A stretch of DNA of 64,000 nucleotides from Prochlorococcus sp. AG-409-A10. Lineage in GTDB: Bacteria; Cyanobacteriota; Cyanobacteriia; PCC-6307; Cyanobiaceae. The notes under the pieces are model-generated. The model saw only the letters and a list, made by a program, of their open reading frames with translations. It was not told where the DNA came from and made no database searches. Position numbers and translations under genes: made by a program. Positions 19,601 to 28,834 of the stretch are shown one piece after another (positions within the stretch are counted from its first letter, which is position 1; each line of letters begins with the position of its first letter). Location of the stretch: the NCBI GenBank assembly GCA_003216175.1, contig QCJG01000001.1:62001-126000 (forward strand), written 5' to 3'.

Positions 19601-19626
19601 TTGACGTCAACTTCACACGCGTCAAC
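19601..19626 (-). promoter_or_regulatory. Repeated GTTGACG motif upstream of psaD
   Basis: Read on the psaD strand, GTTGACG occurs twice 15 bases apart (19626-19620 and 19611-19605). The second copy is part of the perfect palindrome TTGACGTCAA (19601-19610). The motif is 70-95 bases upstream of the psaD start, where a transcription factor could act. It does not match the HLR1 consensus of RpaB, so the binding protein, if any, is unknown. Confidence 0.35.
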
Positions 19627-19645
19627 ATTAACCTTGAACATCAAA

Positions 19646-21019
19646 TTATTTTAATTCAGAAATAGGGAAAAATATCGTAATTCCACTATCTCGCCTATTA
19701 GTCAGACGGCCTCCAAGACTTTTCAAAAGCCTTTGGGTTGCAGCCTGACTAAGCTGCAAATTACCTGTAGTTGGATTCCAACTAAGAACTGGTCCAATTT
19801 CTTCATTAGAAACACTTTCTGATACTTCAGACTCAGTAGAGGTGGAGAGCTGAGTTAAAATTTGAAGCTTTAGTCTCTGCCCAGCTGGCCTTAATTTCAA
19901 CGTTAATTCCCCGCCCGCTTGCAATCCACGACTGTTCCTGTCAATAAGACCTGTCAACATTAATTCAAGCCCCTCTGAGTCACTCAAAACTTTTGGTAAA
20001 TCCGGTGTGATATCAAGAATAAGTTTCAAACCTTTTCTCTCCAATTGATTGTTCCAAGCTGGAGAGAGCATTGTGAGCATTTTACCTAAGTCAGTTAAAG
20101 CTAAATTTGTTTGTTCAGGCTTGCTTCTCTCGAGCTCTACTGCATTAAAAATCAAACCAAAACGATCAATTTGTTCTGTACATTCAATATCTATTTGCTT
20201 CAAACGGGTTTCAACTACTTTAGATAAATCCTGCTTTCTTAGAAGAGATCTTATTAAGGTTCTTATTGTCGCCAATGGAGTTCTAATTTCATGTGTTAAA
20301 GCCTCTAGCAAGGAAATTTCACTATTTTTGGAACTTGATTTATGATCATCAATTAAATTATCTGGCAAAGTTTGAATATTTAAACTTGGTGCAATATCTG
20401 CAAGTCGTTGAGATAGTAGAGGCCAAAATACTTTAGATAAATCATCATTTGTTTTCAGCTGACCCATCTCACTGAGAGCGTTTCGAAGATTATTTGCTTG
20501 TTCAACATTTTCTGTATTCAATCTATTGTCAAGTAATGTCAAAAGATCACTCAAAGTTTCAGGATCGCTTCGCATTAAAAGTTTTCTTTCCCGACATTTG
20601 CCTTCCAGAGCCAAAGCAATTTGAATTTCAGGAGTAATAACTATTAGCAATGGATCATTTCCATCTTCCTCCAAAAGAGTCAAACGCTCATAGTCTGAAG
20701 AATCATTTTGGGAATCAATTGAAATTGATTGACTGGGAGGCAACATCCCAATAGAAGGATTTGTAAGATTTAATAAATCCTTTGGGGCCCAAACCCATCC
20801 TTGAAATTTCTTGAGTAATTTAGGTTCGTACAGTGCTGGTAAAGGGGAAGACAGCCATAAACCTCTTGTAAGGTTCATGGGTAGTAAAATGTCTGATTGA
20901 AGAGTATCTAAAGCTGCCCACCACATTCTTCTTACTGCAGATTCACTGCCTGTGGAATGAGGCACACCTTGAGCCATTCTTTTTTGTAAATCTTGAATAG
21001 TTACTAGAGGCGTGCTCAC
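19646..21019 (-). CDS. Divergent sensor histidine kinase
   Basis: The dimerization/phosphoacceptor domain is clear: EALTHEIRTPLATIRTLIRS contains the H-box His, followed by a second helix to DRFGLIFNAV. The ATPase part is recognisable (LPKVLSDSEGLELMLTGLID, GNLQLSQAATQRLLKSLGGR, SGITIFFPIS) but the N-box asparagine and the GxGxG G-boxes are eroded. The N-terminal 230 residues have no PAS, GAF or membrane segment that I can identify. I choose GTG 21019 because GGAGG lies five bases before it; TTG 21031 would add four residues. It is 114 bases upstream of psaD on the same strand. The signal and partner regulator are unknown. Confidence 0.7.
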   Translation of the reverse strand: MSTPLVTIQDLQKRMAQGVPHSTGSESAVRRMWWAALDTLQSDILLPMNLTRGLWLSSPLPALYEPKLLKKFQGWVWAPKDLLNLTNPSIGMLPPSQSISIDSQNDSSDYERLTLLEEDGNDPLLIVITPEIQIALALEGKCRERKLLMRSDPETLSDLLTLLDNRLNTENVEQANNLRNALSEMGQLKTNDDLSKVFWPLLSQRLADIAPSLNIQTLPDNLIDDHKSSSKNSEISLLEALTHEIRTPLATIRTLIRSLLRKQDLSKVVETRLKQIDIECTEQIDRFGLIFNAVELERSKPEQTNLALTDLGKMLTMLSPAWNNQLERKGLKLILDITPDLPKVLSDSEGLELMLTGLIDRNSRGLQAGGELTLKLRPAGQRLKLQILTQLSTSTESEVSESVSNEEIGPVLSWNPTTGNLQLSQAATQRLLKSLGGRLTNRRDSGITIFFPISELK

Positions 21020-21445
21020 AAAAACCTCCAAACTTCGTACAAACCTTTAAATCCATATGATTGATTAGATTTTAAAGGATGAAAAATCATAAAAAGTAGA
21101 ATTGCAACTCGTGAAGACACCTTGAAACTGACTATTTTCAAACAGACTGATTGATAATTCCAAAATCAATTTCAATCAATCTATTCAATAGACAAGTTAA
21201 GATCATAAAAACTAATTCGTCTATGAGTCAGGATTAGTAAGCTGGAAGAATGCGTATAGAAACTAAGAACTTAAGAATAACTAATTCAATGAAACTAATG
21301 TTTAATCTAAGAGTGAGGATTCCTTCCTTTACATAGGCATCCAAACTTAACCACAAGATGGTACATAGAGACCATACCGATATACAAAGCTCTTTTGCGA
21401 GTCAATTAATACCTTTACAAATTCAAATTAAGTAAAAGTGTCTAA
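21020..21445. other. Intergenic stretch of about 425 bases with no recognised gene
   Basis: This is the longest space without a gene in the window. It lies between rodA (ending at 21446) and the start of the histidine kinase gene, both on the minus strand. I see no tRNA, no strong hairpin with a T-run and no ORF longer than about 30 codons; the best is a 27-codon frame at 21251-21334 (+) with no clear ribosome-binding site. It probably holds the kinase promoter and may encode a small RNA, but nothing in the sequence proves that. Confidence 0.5.
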
Positions 21446-22720
21446 TCAAAGATTTTTTCTTATTGACTGACCCCTTCTAGAGGCAGATAAACAAAAACCC
21501 AGACTTATAAAATTAACAAATAACGCTGTTCTTCCATAGCTCATAAAAGGTAATGGGATACCTGTAACAGGTCCTAGGCCAATAGTCATAAATATATTCA
21601 CCATAATTTGAAAGATAAACATTGAAGTTATTCCAATAACAATTAAAGATTCAAAATCACTACGTGCTTGAATAGCTATCTTTATTAATCGAAAAATAAA
21701 AATAAAAAATAAAAATAAGACTAACAAAGTTCCTAAAAAACCTGACTCTTCACCAAGAGCACTAAAAATAAAATCAGTATGTTGCTCTGGGATGAATTTT
21801 AATTTGGTTAATTGGCCTTGCATTAGACCTGATCCAATCAATCCTCCAGATCCAATGCCTATTTTACTTTGAAGCATATGATATCCACCACCTAAAGGAT
21901 CTTTGCTAGGATTAATGAAAAGAATGAGTCGATCTCTTTGGTAATCTCTTAAAACTGTTTCCCAAAACCAAGGAGAAATTTTTGCTATTAATGAATGGAA
22001 AAAGACAACAAATAATGTTAATAATTTTTTTTGATTTGGCAGAGACTTATAAGACAAAAAACCAATTATTGGAATCCATATAAAAAGTCCAAATTGATAT
22101 AAATATGACAATACACCCGTAACGAAAGTAGCCAAAATAATAAATGCCCACTCATATGGCATCCCTGACCAATACAACATTCCTAGAAGTATGGCTCCAA
22201 AAACAAGAGAAGTTCCAAGATCAGGTTGTATGAAAACCAAAATCCAAGGAAAAAAAGAAACTAATAAAGGTTTAATTAAATGAGATAAATCAGAAAATCT
22301 TGTTCGATCTAAAATAGAAGCCAATACAAATATTAAAGCTAATTTTGCAAACTCCGATGGTTGAACATACAAGCCAGCAAAGCTCAACCATCTTTGAGCT
22401 CCTAGCGCAGAAGTACCACTGAAATTTACATATAAAAGTATTAAAATAGTCAAAAAATATATTGGTTTAATATATTTTCGTAAATCTTGCAAAGGTAATT
22501 GAGCTAAAAAATAAGCAGTTAAAGATCCTATATAAGCAATAATTGCATGTTGATACCAATCTGTAATTCCAAGATTTCTTTGAGTACTTGCAATTAAGAA
22601 ACAAGATAAATGTACTAAAATCAAAGGTACAATCCAAATTATATAATCAACATCTTTCCAAAAATTCTTGTTTCTAATTATTTTTAAAGTAGATATTTTA
22701 TTGCGACCAAAACCCACCAT
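21446..22720 (-). CDS. rodA: Peptidoglycan glycosyltransferase RodA (SEDS family)
   Basis: RodA polymerises peptidoglycan strands for side-wall growth. The 424-residue protein is strongly hydrophobic, with about ten membrane segments. It carries the SEDS signature GSGLMQGQLTKLKFIPEQHTDF followed by FSALGEESGFLG, and FIQPDLGTSLVF containing the catalytic-type Asp. RodA rather than FtsW is chosen from the overall pattern and the neighbouring gene, but the two are close paralogues. It begins 9 bases after the mrp stop on the same strand, so they are probably one transcript. Confidence 0.88.
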   Translation of the reverse strand: MVGFGRNKISTLKIIRNKNFWKDVDYIIWIVPLILVHLSCFLIASTQRNLGITDWYQHAIIAYIGSLTAYFLAQLPLQDLRKYIKPIYFLTILILLYVNFSGTSALGAQRWLSFAGLYVQPSEFAKLALIFVLASILDRTRFSDLSHLIKPLLVSFFPWILVFIQPDLGTSLVFGAILLGMLYWSGMPYEWAFIILATFVTGVLSYLYQFGLFIWIPIIGFLSYKSLPNQKKLLTLFVVFFHSLIAKISPWFWETVLRDYQRDRLILFINPSKDPLGGGYHMLQSKIGIGSGGLIGSGLMQGQLTKLKFIPEQHTDFIFSALGEESGFLGTLLVLFLFFIFIFRLIKIAIQARSDFESLIVIGITSMFIFQIMVNIFMTIGLGPVTGIPLPFMSYGRTALFVNFISLGFCLSASRRGQSIRKNL

Positions 22721-22729
22721 TACTTTAAA

Positions 22730-23815
22730 TCACTGTTTAACAGATAATTCATTACATAGAGATTCTGCAAGTTCTAAAAATACTTTTGCTGTTATTGAAT
22801 CTCGAGATGTATGAACGACTGGTAGATCTTTTCCTGTACCCGAATAAATATCGGACTCAATTGGTATCTGAGAAAGTAAAGGGACATTATTTTCTTTAGC
22901 TAATTGATGACCTCCTCCTGAACCAAAAATTTGATATGATTTTTTCGGCTGATCTGGAGGAATAAAATAAGTCATATTTTCAATCACTCCTAGTACAGGA
23001 ATATTCATTTGTTTAAACATAGCCAACCCCCTTCTTGAGTCTTGAAGAGATACATTTTGTGGAGTTGTGACTATTATCACACCTGCCATGGGAACTGCCT
23101 GAGCCAAAGAAAGCTGAGCATCTCCGGTCCCGGGAGGAAGATCTACTATTAAAAAATCACGTTCACCCCAAGAAGCTTGATATAAAAATTGTCGAATAAT
23201 TCCATTCAGCATTGGGCCACGCCAAATCACTGGTTGATTTTGATCAATTAATAATCCCATTGAAACCATTCCGATACCGCATGTTTCAATGGGAATAATC
23301 TTTTGCTCTGCACCCGAGCCACTTACTTCAGGCGTTATTTCGCTAACACCAAGCATATAAGGCGTATTTGGACCATAGATATCAGCATCAAGCAAACCAA
23401 CCTTTAAACCCTTTTGACTAAGAGCACAAGCCAAATTTACAGCAACAGTACTTTTGCCGACACCACCTTTACCGCTACTTATGGCGATAACATTTTTCAC
23501 TTTTGGTATTGAAGTTAATCCCTGAGATTGACCACCATGTCCAGCTTGACCAATAGGAGACTCCTCAGATGGAGCTGAATCTCCTATCTCAATTTGAACT
23601 TCTTCTATATCTTCTAATGTCTTAATACTTTCCCTAATATCATTTGCTATTTGACCTCTTTGAGATATCGCAAAATTTGGGAGAGTCAGTCTTACAACAA
23701 TTTTCGGCGGCTTTACTGAAACTATTTCCAGCCATCCAAGTTCAACAATAGATCGTTCACTACCGACATCTTTGACTGAATTAAACGCTTTTAAAACCTT
23801 CTCGTTGGTTTTCAT
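22730..23815 (-). CDS. mrp: Iron-sulfur cluster carrier ATPase Mrp/ApbC
   Basis: The protein has an N-terminal MIP18/DUF59 domain (about residues 1-85) and a deviant Walker A P-loop SGKGGVGKSTVAVNLA, as in the MinD/Mrp family. IWRGPMLNGIIRQFLYQ and DFLIVDLPPGTGDAQL are diagnostic for Mrp/Nbp35. It delivers Fe-S clusters to apoproteins such as those of photosystem I. The CxxC that carries the bridging cluster in many family members is not seen: ENMTYFIPPDQPKK occupies its place. It heads the mrp-rodA pair and diverges from hemF. Confidence 0.93.
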   Translation of the reverse strand: MKTNEKVLKAFNSVKDVGSERSIVELGWLEIVSVKPPKIVVRLTLPNFAISQRGQIANDIRESIKTLEDIEEVQIEIGDSAPSEESPIGQAGHGGQSQGLTSIPKVKNVIAISSGKGGVGKSTVAVNLACALSQKGLKVGLLDADIYGPNTPYMLGVSEITPEVSGSGAEQKIIPIETCGIGMVSMGLLIDQNQPVIWRGPMLNGIIRQFLYQASWGERDFLIVDLPPGTGDAQLSLAQAVPMAGVIIVTTPQNVSLQDSRRGLAMFKQMNIPVLGVIENMTYFIPPDQPKKSYQIFGSGGGHQLAKENNVPLLSQIPIESDIYSGTGKDLPVVHTSRDSITAKVFLELAESLCNELSVKQ

Positions 23816-23995
23816 TCTTAATTTCTATTACAACCGATAATAGTAAAAAAATCGACAAATTTTCCACCTCATTATCCGATGATATTGCCTTTAGTAATAA
23901 GTAAAAAATATTCGCTATACAAACTTTTCCAATATTGATGTGAAATTTGCATCATTTGAAAGTATTTTTTTAAAGAAAGCCAAATACAATCAATT

Positions 23996-25042
23996 TTGTC
24001 ATCCTCACAAGATCAAGCCAATTTACCGGCAAAAAACTCACGCGATCGAGCCAAAAATCTTGTTCAAGGTCTTCAAGATGAAATTTGTGCTGGCTTGGAG
24101 ACTATTGATGGAGAAGGCAAATTCCTAGAAGAATCTTGGGAGCGACCAGAAGGTGGGGGGGGACGCTCAAGAGTCATGAAAGATGGCAAAATCTTTGAAC
24201 AGGGAGGAGTAAATTTTTCTGAAGTACATGGAAGTGAACTTCCACCCTCAATCATTAACCAAAGGCCGGAAGCAAAAGGTCACTCTTGGTTTGCGACAGG
24301 AACCTCAATGGTTCTTCACCCCAGAAGTCCCTATATACCAACTGTTCATCTTAATTACAGATATTTCGAAGCAGGTCCTGTTTGGTGGTTTGGGGGAGGG
24401 GCTGACTTAACCCCTTACTACCCATATCTTTCTGATACACGTCACTTTCACTCATGTCATAAAGCTGCATGTGACAAAATTAATAAAGATCTTCATAAGG
24501 TTTTCAAACCTTGGTGTGACGAATATTTTTTCCTAAAACATCGGAATGAAACAAGAGGAGTTGGAGGTATTTTTTATGACTATCAAGATGGATCTGGCTT
24601 GCTTTATAAAGGACAAAATGCCAATGGGAAGGCCTCTCACATCTCAAAAGAGCTAGGGAAATATACTTTGAGTTGGGAAAATCTTTTTTCACTTGCCAAA
24701 GCATGCGGGCAAGCATTTCTGCCCTCTTATGAGCCAATAATAAACAAGCGAAAAAATCAAAGCTTTTCAACCAAAGAAAGAGACTTTCAACTTTATAGGC
24801 GAGGTAGATATGCTGAGTTCAATTTGGTATGGGATAGAGGCACCATTTTTGGATTACAAACCAATGGAAGAACTGAGTCAATATTGATGTCATTACCACC
24901 CTTAGCAAGATGGGAGTATGGATATAAGCCAAAAGAAAATTCACGTGAAGCGCTATTAACAGATTTATTTACTAAACCTCAAGATTGGTTTACAGATAAA
25001 TCTCTTGAAGAAAGGTGTTTAACTCATCAAGCATTGGATTAG
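23996..25042 (+). CDS. hemF: Oxygen-dependent coproporphyrinogen III oxidase
   Basis: HemF oxidatively decarboxylates two propionates of coproporphyrinogen III on the route to heme and chlorophyll. The 348-residue sequence shows the family blocks [56 protein letters not shown] and [21 protein letters not shown] start at 23996 is used (MSSSQDQ); no in-frame ATG offers a complete N-terminus. It is divergent from mrp, with 180 bases between them for both promoters. Confidence 0.95.
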   Translation: MSSSQDQANLPAKNSRDRAKNLVQGLQDEICAGLETIDGEGKFLEESWERPEGGGGRSRVMKDGKIFEQGGVNFSEVHGSELPPSIINQRPEAKGHSWFATGTSMVLHPRSPYIPTVHLNYRYFEAGPVWWFGGGADLTPYYPYLSDTRHFHSCHKAACDKINKDLHKVFKPWCDEYFFLKHRNETRGVGGIFYDYQDGSGLLYKGQNANGKASHISKELGKYTLSWENLFSLAKACGQAFLPSYEPIINKRKNQSFSTKERDFQLYRRGRYAEFNLVWDRGTIFGLQTNGRTESILMSLPPLARWEYGYKPKENSREALLTDLFTKPQDWFTDKSLEERCLTHQALD

Positions 25043-25053
25043 ATACTGCATTT

Positions 25054-25809
25054 CTAGGTAGTTCCATTTAAAAAAGCCTGAACTATTTCATTTGCAAGGA
25101 GCTTTATTGTTTTTTGCCTAGTTTTTAAATTTCTAAGATTTTTTTCTAGCAAACCCTCTAATTTCCCAATTTCAAGAATCCTGATTTGCCTTCTTGGAGC
25201 ACCTAAGCCTCCTCTAAACAAGACAGGGAACCGTCCAAATGTTCTTGCAATTGACTCATCTATTTTATTTGGCGTCTCAGAAAAAGGAGGGATCAATCCT
25301 GAACCAACTCCATACTTACCATATGCATCAAAATGAATCTCAATGGCATACCCACCACGTTTGGCAAATCTCTTCCCTACTGACCAATTCGTTCTTGGAT
25401 CATTAGCATCATCTATATTTCTTATTCCTGGGTCATAAGATCTGATATTTAAACCTTTTTTTTTGCCAAGTTTAACAATTGATTCTTGTAATTTTAAATT
25501 CCAAAAAAGTTCGTCACTAATTTCAGGATGCATTGGATTCAAACCAAACTTATCAACAGCTTCGCCAGGTGTCCCAGCACCAGCAAATCCCTGAGAATCT
25601 GCGTGGCCAGCTAATATTAAAATAGGGATATTTTTATCTACATCTCTAATGCCAACCCAGCTTGAAGGAATATTCGAAGCTTCACCAATGATTATTTCAA
25701 AATCTTCAATGACATTCAAATTCCTATTAAAATAATGTTGAGAAAAAGCAAAAAAAGTAATTAAAAATACTATTAATTTCAAATTATTTAATACTTTTTT
25801 TTTCACCAT
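25054..25809 (-). CDS. N-acetylmuramoyl-L-alanine amidase-like exported protein
   Basis: The protein begins with a basic stretch and a hydrophobic helix (LKLIVFLITFFAF), so it is likely exported or membrane-anchored. The rest fits the Amidase_3 zinc-hydrolase order: ILAGHADSQG (zinc His), LQESIVKLGKKKG (Glu on a helix), YAIEIHFDAYG (zinc His) and a late ILEIGKLEG that could supply the catalytic Glu. Cell-wall amidases of this family cut the bond between muramic acid and the peptide stem. The similarity is seen by motif order only, and the loop around residues 75-90 is unusual. It lies 9 bases downstream of the CCB gene on the same strand. Confidence 0.6.
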   Translation of the reverse strand: MVKKKVLNNLKLIVFLITFFAFSQHYFNRNLNVIEDFEIIIGEASNIPSSWVGIRDVDKNIPILILAGHADSQGFAGAGTPGEAVDKFGLNPMHPEISDELFWNLKLQESIVKLGKKKGLNIRSYDPGIRNIDDANDPRTNWSVGKRFAKRGGYAIEIHFDAYGKYGVGSGLIPPFSETPNKIDESIARTFGRFPVLFRGGLGAPRRQIRILEIGKLEGLLEKNLRNLKTRQKTIKLLANEIVQAFLNGTT

Positions 25810-25818
25810 AAATACTAA

Positions 25819-26376
25819 TTAAATTGGTGAAGAAAGTAGAGAGTTTTCACTACTAAGCTCAAGACTTTCAGATAATTCCAACTGAATTGCTATCAGCTCG
25901 TCACGATGAGCTTTGATTCGTAAAATACAGTTACTGGATGTATCTGAGCTTAACAACTTAACTTGTAGTGATTCCTCTCGTTTGGATTTGATACGATAAA
26001 GAATTCCAGCTAAAGGGGCACCAATGGCTGCAAGTAGCAAAGGCCACCAACTCAAAGAAGGATAAAGCTGAATTAAAACCAAACCCAGACAGGCTGAGCC
26101 CAGTCCTCCGAGGCAAGATAAAAAAATCACCAAAAAAGTACTAGAAGCAACATTGCCATTAAATATCAACAATTTCTCTTCAGCATTGCCCCCATTTTTT
26201 TTCCAACCACGTTCTTCTAACCAAAAACTAATACCTTTCAAAACTTCCAAAGGAGGCAAAGGAGACTGAACATCTACAACGGTTGTGCGGTCTTTACTTG
26301 CAGCTCGCAGGAAAAACCCCAAACCTATCGCCAATAGGATAGTGAGAAATAAAGTTGAGGAGAATGCAGATTGCAT
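25819..26376 (-). CDS. Cofactor assembly of complex C subunit B-like protein (CCB2/CCB4)
   Basis: The 185-residue protein has an N-terminal hydrophobic segment (FLTILLAIGLGFFLRAASKD), a soluble stretch with LEVLKGISFWLEERGWK, and two more membrane helices (FLVIFLSCLGGLGSACLGLVL and WWPLLLAAIGAPLAGILY). This fits the cyanobacterial/chloroplast CCB family, whose plant members help attach heme c' to cytochrome b6. It lies upstream of the amidase-like gene. The role in cytochrome b6f maturation is transferred from plant CCB proteins. Confidence 0.65.
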   Translation of the reverse strand: MQSAFSSTLFLTILLAIGLGFFLRAASKDRTTVVDVQSPLPPLEVLKGISFWLEERGWKKNGGNAEEKLLIFNGNVASSTFLVIFLSCLGGLGSACLGLVLIQLYPSLSWWPLLLAAIGAPLAGILYRIKSKREESLQVKLLSSDTSSNCILRIKAHRDELIAIQLELSESLELSSENSLLSSPI

Positions 26377-26563
26377 CTCAAAAATACGATATCTTTTATT
26401 TTAATTGTTCTGGAAAACATAGCTACAAAAGTGAGCTAAAAAGATTATAAGATATTAGAAAAGATAAAATCGTTCAATTTAATAAATACTTTTCATCATT
26501 TGAGGTATTACAATTAGAGAATCAAAGAAATAACCGATGAATTAAATTCCCATTAAATTTGTT

Positions 26564-27208
26564 ATGCAAAAAAAACCTGATGAACCCTCGACTTTCAAGA
26601 TCTTTGATAAAGATATAGATAATGAAACTGAAATTGCTTTAAGCTTATCTATGGCTTTAGCAGTTGACACCGAAGCCATGGGATTAATTCATGGTAGAGA
26701 CAGGCTATGTTTAATACAAATATGTGATGAATTTGATAATGTTATTTGTGTTCGTATAGAACGAAATCAACATTCAGCACCTCATTTAAAATCTATTCTT
26801 GAGAAAAAAACAATTGAAAAAGTCTTTCATTTTGCAAGATTCGATGTTGCTGCCTTAGCAAATAATCTAAATATTGATGTTAATCCAATTTTTTGTACAA
26901 AAATCGCAAGTAAAATAGGTAGAACTTACAGTCCAAGACATGGATTGAAAGAAGTAGTTATGGAAACTGTTGGAGTGGAATTAGATAAACAAGCTCAAAG
27001 CAGTGACTGGGGAAAAGTTGATGGATTAACTCAAAAACAACTTATCTATGCAGCAAATGACGTTAGATATTTACTAGGAGCAAAACACAAACTTGAAGAG
27101 ATGTTGAGACGTGAAGAAAGATGGGAATTAGCCAAAAAATGTTTCCAATGCGTCCCTATATTGTCCGAGCTTGATAGAAGAAGATTTACCAATATTTTTG
27201 ATCATTAA
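26564..27208 (+). CDS. RNase D-like 3'-5' exonuclease
   Basis: The 214-residue protein is a stand-alone DEDDy exonuclease domain. The first acidic pair is in AVDTEAMGL, the second Asp in FHFARFDVAAL, and the Tyr/Asp pair in YAANDVRYLL, so all catalytic residues are present. The C-terminal HRDC domain of E. coli RNase D is missing, as is usual for short cyanobacterial versions. It probably trims tRNA or other RNA 3' ends. It is convergent with the small gene at 27230. Confidence 0.88.
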   Translation: MQKKPDEPSTFKIFDKDIDNETEIALSLSMALAVDTEAMGLIHGRDRLCLIQICDEFDNVICVRIERNQHSAPHLKSILEKKTIEKVFHFARFDVAALANNLNIDVNPIFCTKIASKIGRTYSPRHGLKEVVMETVGVELDKQAQSSDWGKVDGLTQKQLIYAANDVRYLLGAKHKLEEMLRREERWELAKKCFQCVPILSELDRRRFTNIFDH

Positions 27209-27229
27209 TTTCTTCAACATAAAAATCTA

Positions 27230-27499
27230 TTAATCCTCAAGCATAAAATTCTCCTCTTCTTTTAAGGCTTTTAATAATTGATCAAATGATGCAGAGGCTG
27301 ATACAGTTTGTTGTTTATCTTCATTCAAAGTTTGCTCAAGAATCTGTTGAGCAATCTCCTTTCTCGATTGCAAATCTTTTTTCCCTTCTTTTGCTGCCTC
27401 GACCTCTACTTTACGTCGGGCAGCTGAAATACTAATACTTAAAGAAGATGCTAACTGAGCGCAAATTTTAAGATAATGATGATCTTCAATTAGTGGCAT
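27230..27499 (-). CDS. Conserved small cyanobacterial protein, unknown function
   Basis: This 89-residue hydrophilic protein consists of two predicted helices with a charged linker (VEVEAAKEGKKDLQSRKE) and an acidic end (LKALKEEENFMLED). I do not recognise a domain. The ATG start, normal codon use and a position between two genes with little spare space support it as a real gene. It is convergent with the exonuclease gene and lies downstream of the LpxB-like gene. Confidence 0.6.
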   Translation of the reverse strand: MPLIEDHHYLKICAQLASSLSISISAARRKVEVEAAKEGKKDLQSRKEIAQQILEQTLNEDKQQTVSASASFDQLLKALKEEENFMLED

Positions 27500-27556
27500 A
27501 TCCAGAAGCTTGAATAGAAAATCTTCATAAGAAATCTTCTACTAGAATACACTTCA

Positions 27557-28777
27557 CTATAAACCCTTAGACAAGTGAGCCGAAATACTAAGAGCTATAG
27601 AATGACTTCCACCCTCGGGACCCATTCTTTTAGAACCTCTTTGGCCAATAATCTCTCTATCAAAATCAGAATTCAGTAAAAAGGCCACTTTCTTTGCGAG
27701 AGTTTCGTAACCCTTAGCAATAGCTACTGCACCTCCTAATAAACGACTTTGACGCTTGGCAAAATTGAAATTAAATTGGTGTCCTTTCCCTGGTAAAGAC
27801 ACGCATGGGATGCCTAAACCTACTAATTGCTCTGTAGCTGTACCTGCATTAGCTACTCCTACTTCTCCCCACTTAGCCCAACAAGAGAATTGGTTAAAAC
27901 CAATCAATATAAGTAATGAGTTTTTTTTCCATATTTCGGAAATCCCATGTTCTCCTGTTGACTGATACGTAGGTTTAAAACCTAAGTCCGTCAATATTAA
28001 TTCTATTTTTTTTCTCATTGCAGAAGAACTTAAAGGCACAAATACAGCAATGGAAGATGTAATTTGAATTAACTGGATTGCAATTAAAAGTTTTTTAAAA
28101 TTCTGATACGCCTCAGGCAAACGACTTCCACATAACAAAATCAAACGTCTATATTTTTTAAAACCATTAGGACATTCTCTCTTAGAGATTCCATCCATCA
28201 TTGGATTACCCGGCGATAGTGCCTTTACACCATGATTTCTCAAACCTCGAGCGGTGATTTTGTCTCTTACTGCAACCATCCTGCAACGGCTCGATCGCAT
28301 CAACCAATATTCCCATGGATCCCACTCAGTTCCTTTCAATCGATGGTAACAATCACTCAAAGCGAATCTTGGTCCACTTGCCCATGTGTAATCACTTTTT
28401 GGGGTACCAATAAAAAAATAATTTGCACCACTAGTCCATGCAAAAAGAAGAGGTAATAAATCTCCAACTGCAACGATAATTCTTCCTTTTTTAGCTGATC
28501 TATGAATCAAAGTCCATTGCCTCCAAAGATTTCCTAATAATCCAGCTTGTAAATCTAAAACCAAGCCACTAAAGCTCTGATTACTAAACCCCCCGCTTGG
28601 CAACAATGTTGAAGGACCAATCTTGGCAAGCCAACCATCTTTTACAAGCCTTGAAAATGCTTTCCCATCTCCAACCATCGGTAGAACTTCATGAGATATA
28701 TCTGGATTAATTTCATGGAGAGCTTCCATAACCCTGCAAGCAATCGTGTCTTCTCCATGTCCATTACAAAGAAACAA
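27557..28777 (-). CDS. Lipid-A-disaccharide synthase-related glycosyltransferase
   Basis: The sequence opens with FLCNGHGEDTIACRVMEAL, includes FIGTPKSDYTWASGPR and PGNPMMDGI, and ends in a GT-B C-terminal domain with NAGTATEQLVGLGIPCVSLPGKGHQF. This matches the cyanobacterial family related to LpxB. The frame stays open upstream to 28981, but that part is the antisense of tRNA-Cys (it reads FELGIKDLQSSALPLGHAA) and cannot be protein. No ATG or GTG lies between the tRNA and the first conserved residues, so I give TTG 28777 (406 residues). An ATT at about 28827 is another option. The sugar and acceptor are unknown. Confidence 0.75.
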   Translation of the reverse strand: MFLCNGHGEDTIACRVMEALHEINPDISHEVLPMVGDGKAFSRLVKDGWLAKIGPSTLLPSGGFSNQSFSGLVLDLQAGLLGNLWRQWTLIHRSAKKGRIIVAVGDLLPLLFAWTSGANYFFIGTPKSDYTWASGPRFALSDCYHRLKGTEWDPWEYWLMRSSRCRMVAVRDKITARGLRNHGVKALSPGNPMMDGISKRECPNGFKKYRRLILLCGSRLPEAYQNFKKLLIAIQLIQITSSIAVFVPLSSSAMRKKIELILTDLGFKPTYQSTGEHGISEIWKKNSLLILIGFNQFSCWAKWGEVGVANAGTATEQLVGLGIPCVSLPGKGHQFNFNFAKRQSRLLGGAVAIAKGYETLAKKVAFLLNSDFDREIIGQRGSKRMGPEGGSHSIALSISAHLSKGL

Positions 28778-28834
28778 AAGATTTTGTTCGGTTTGACTGA
28801 TACGATTTGAATTGGAAATGAAAATTTCATTTTC

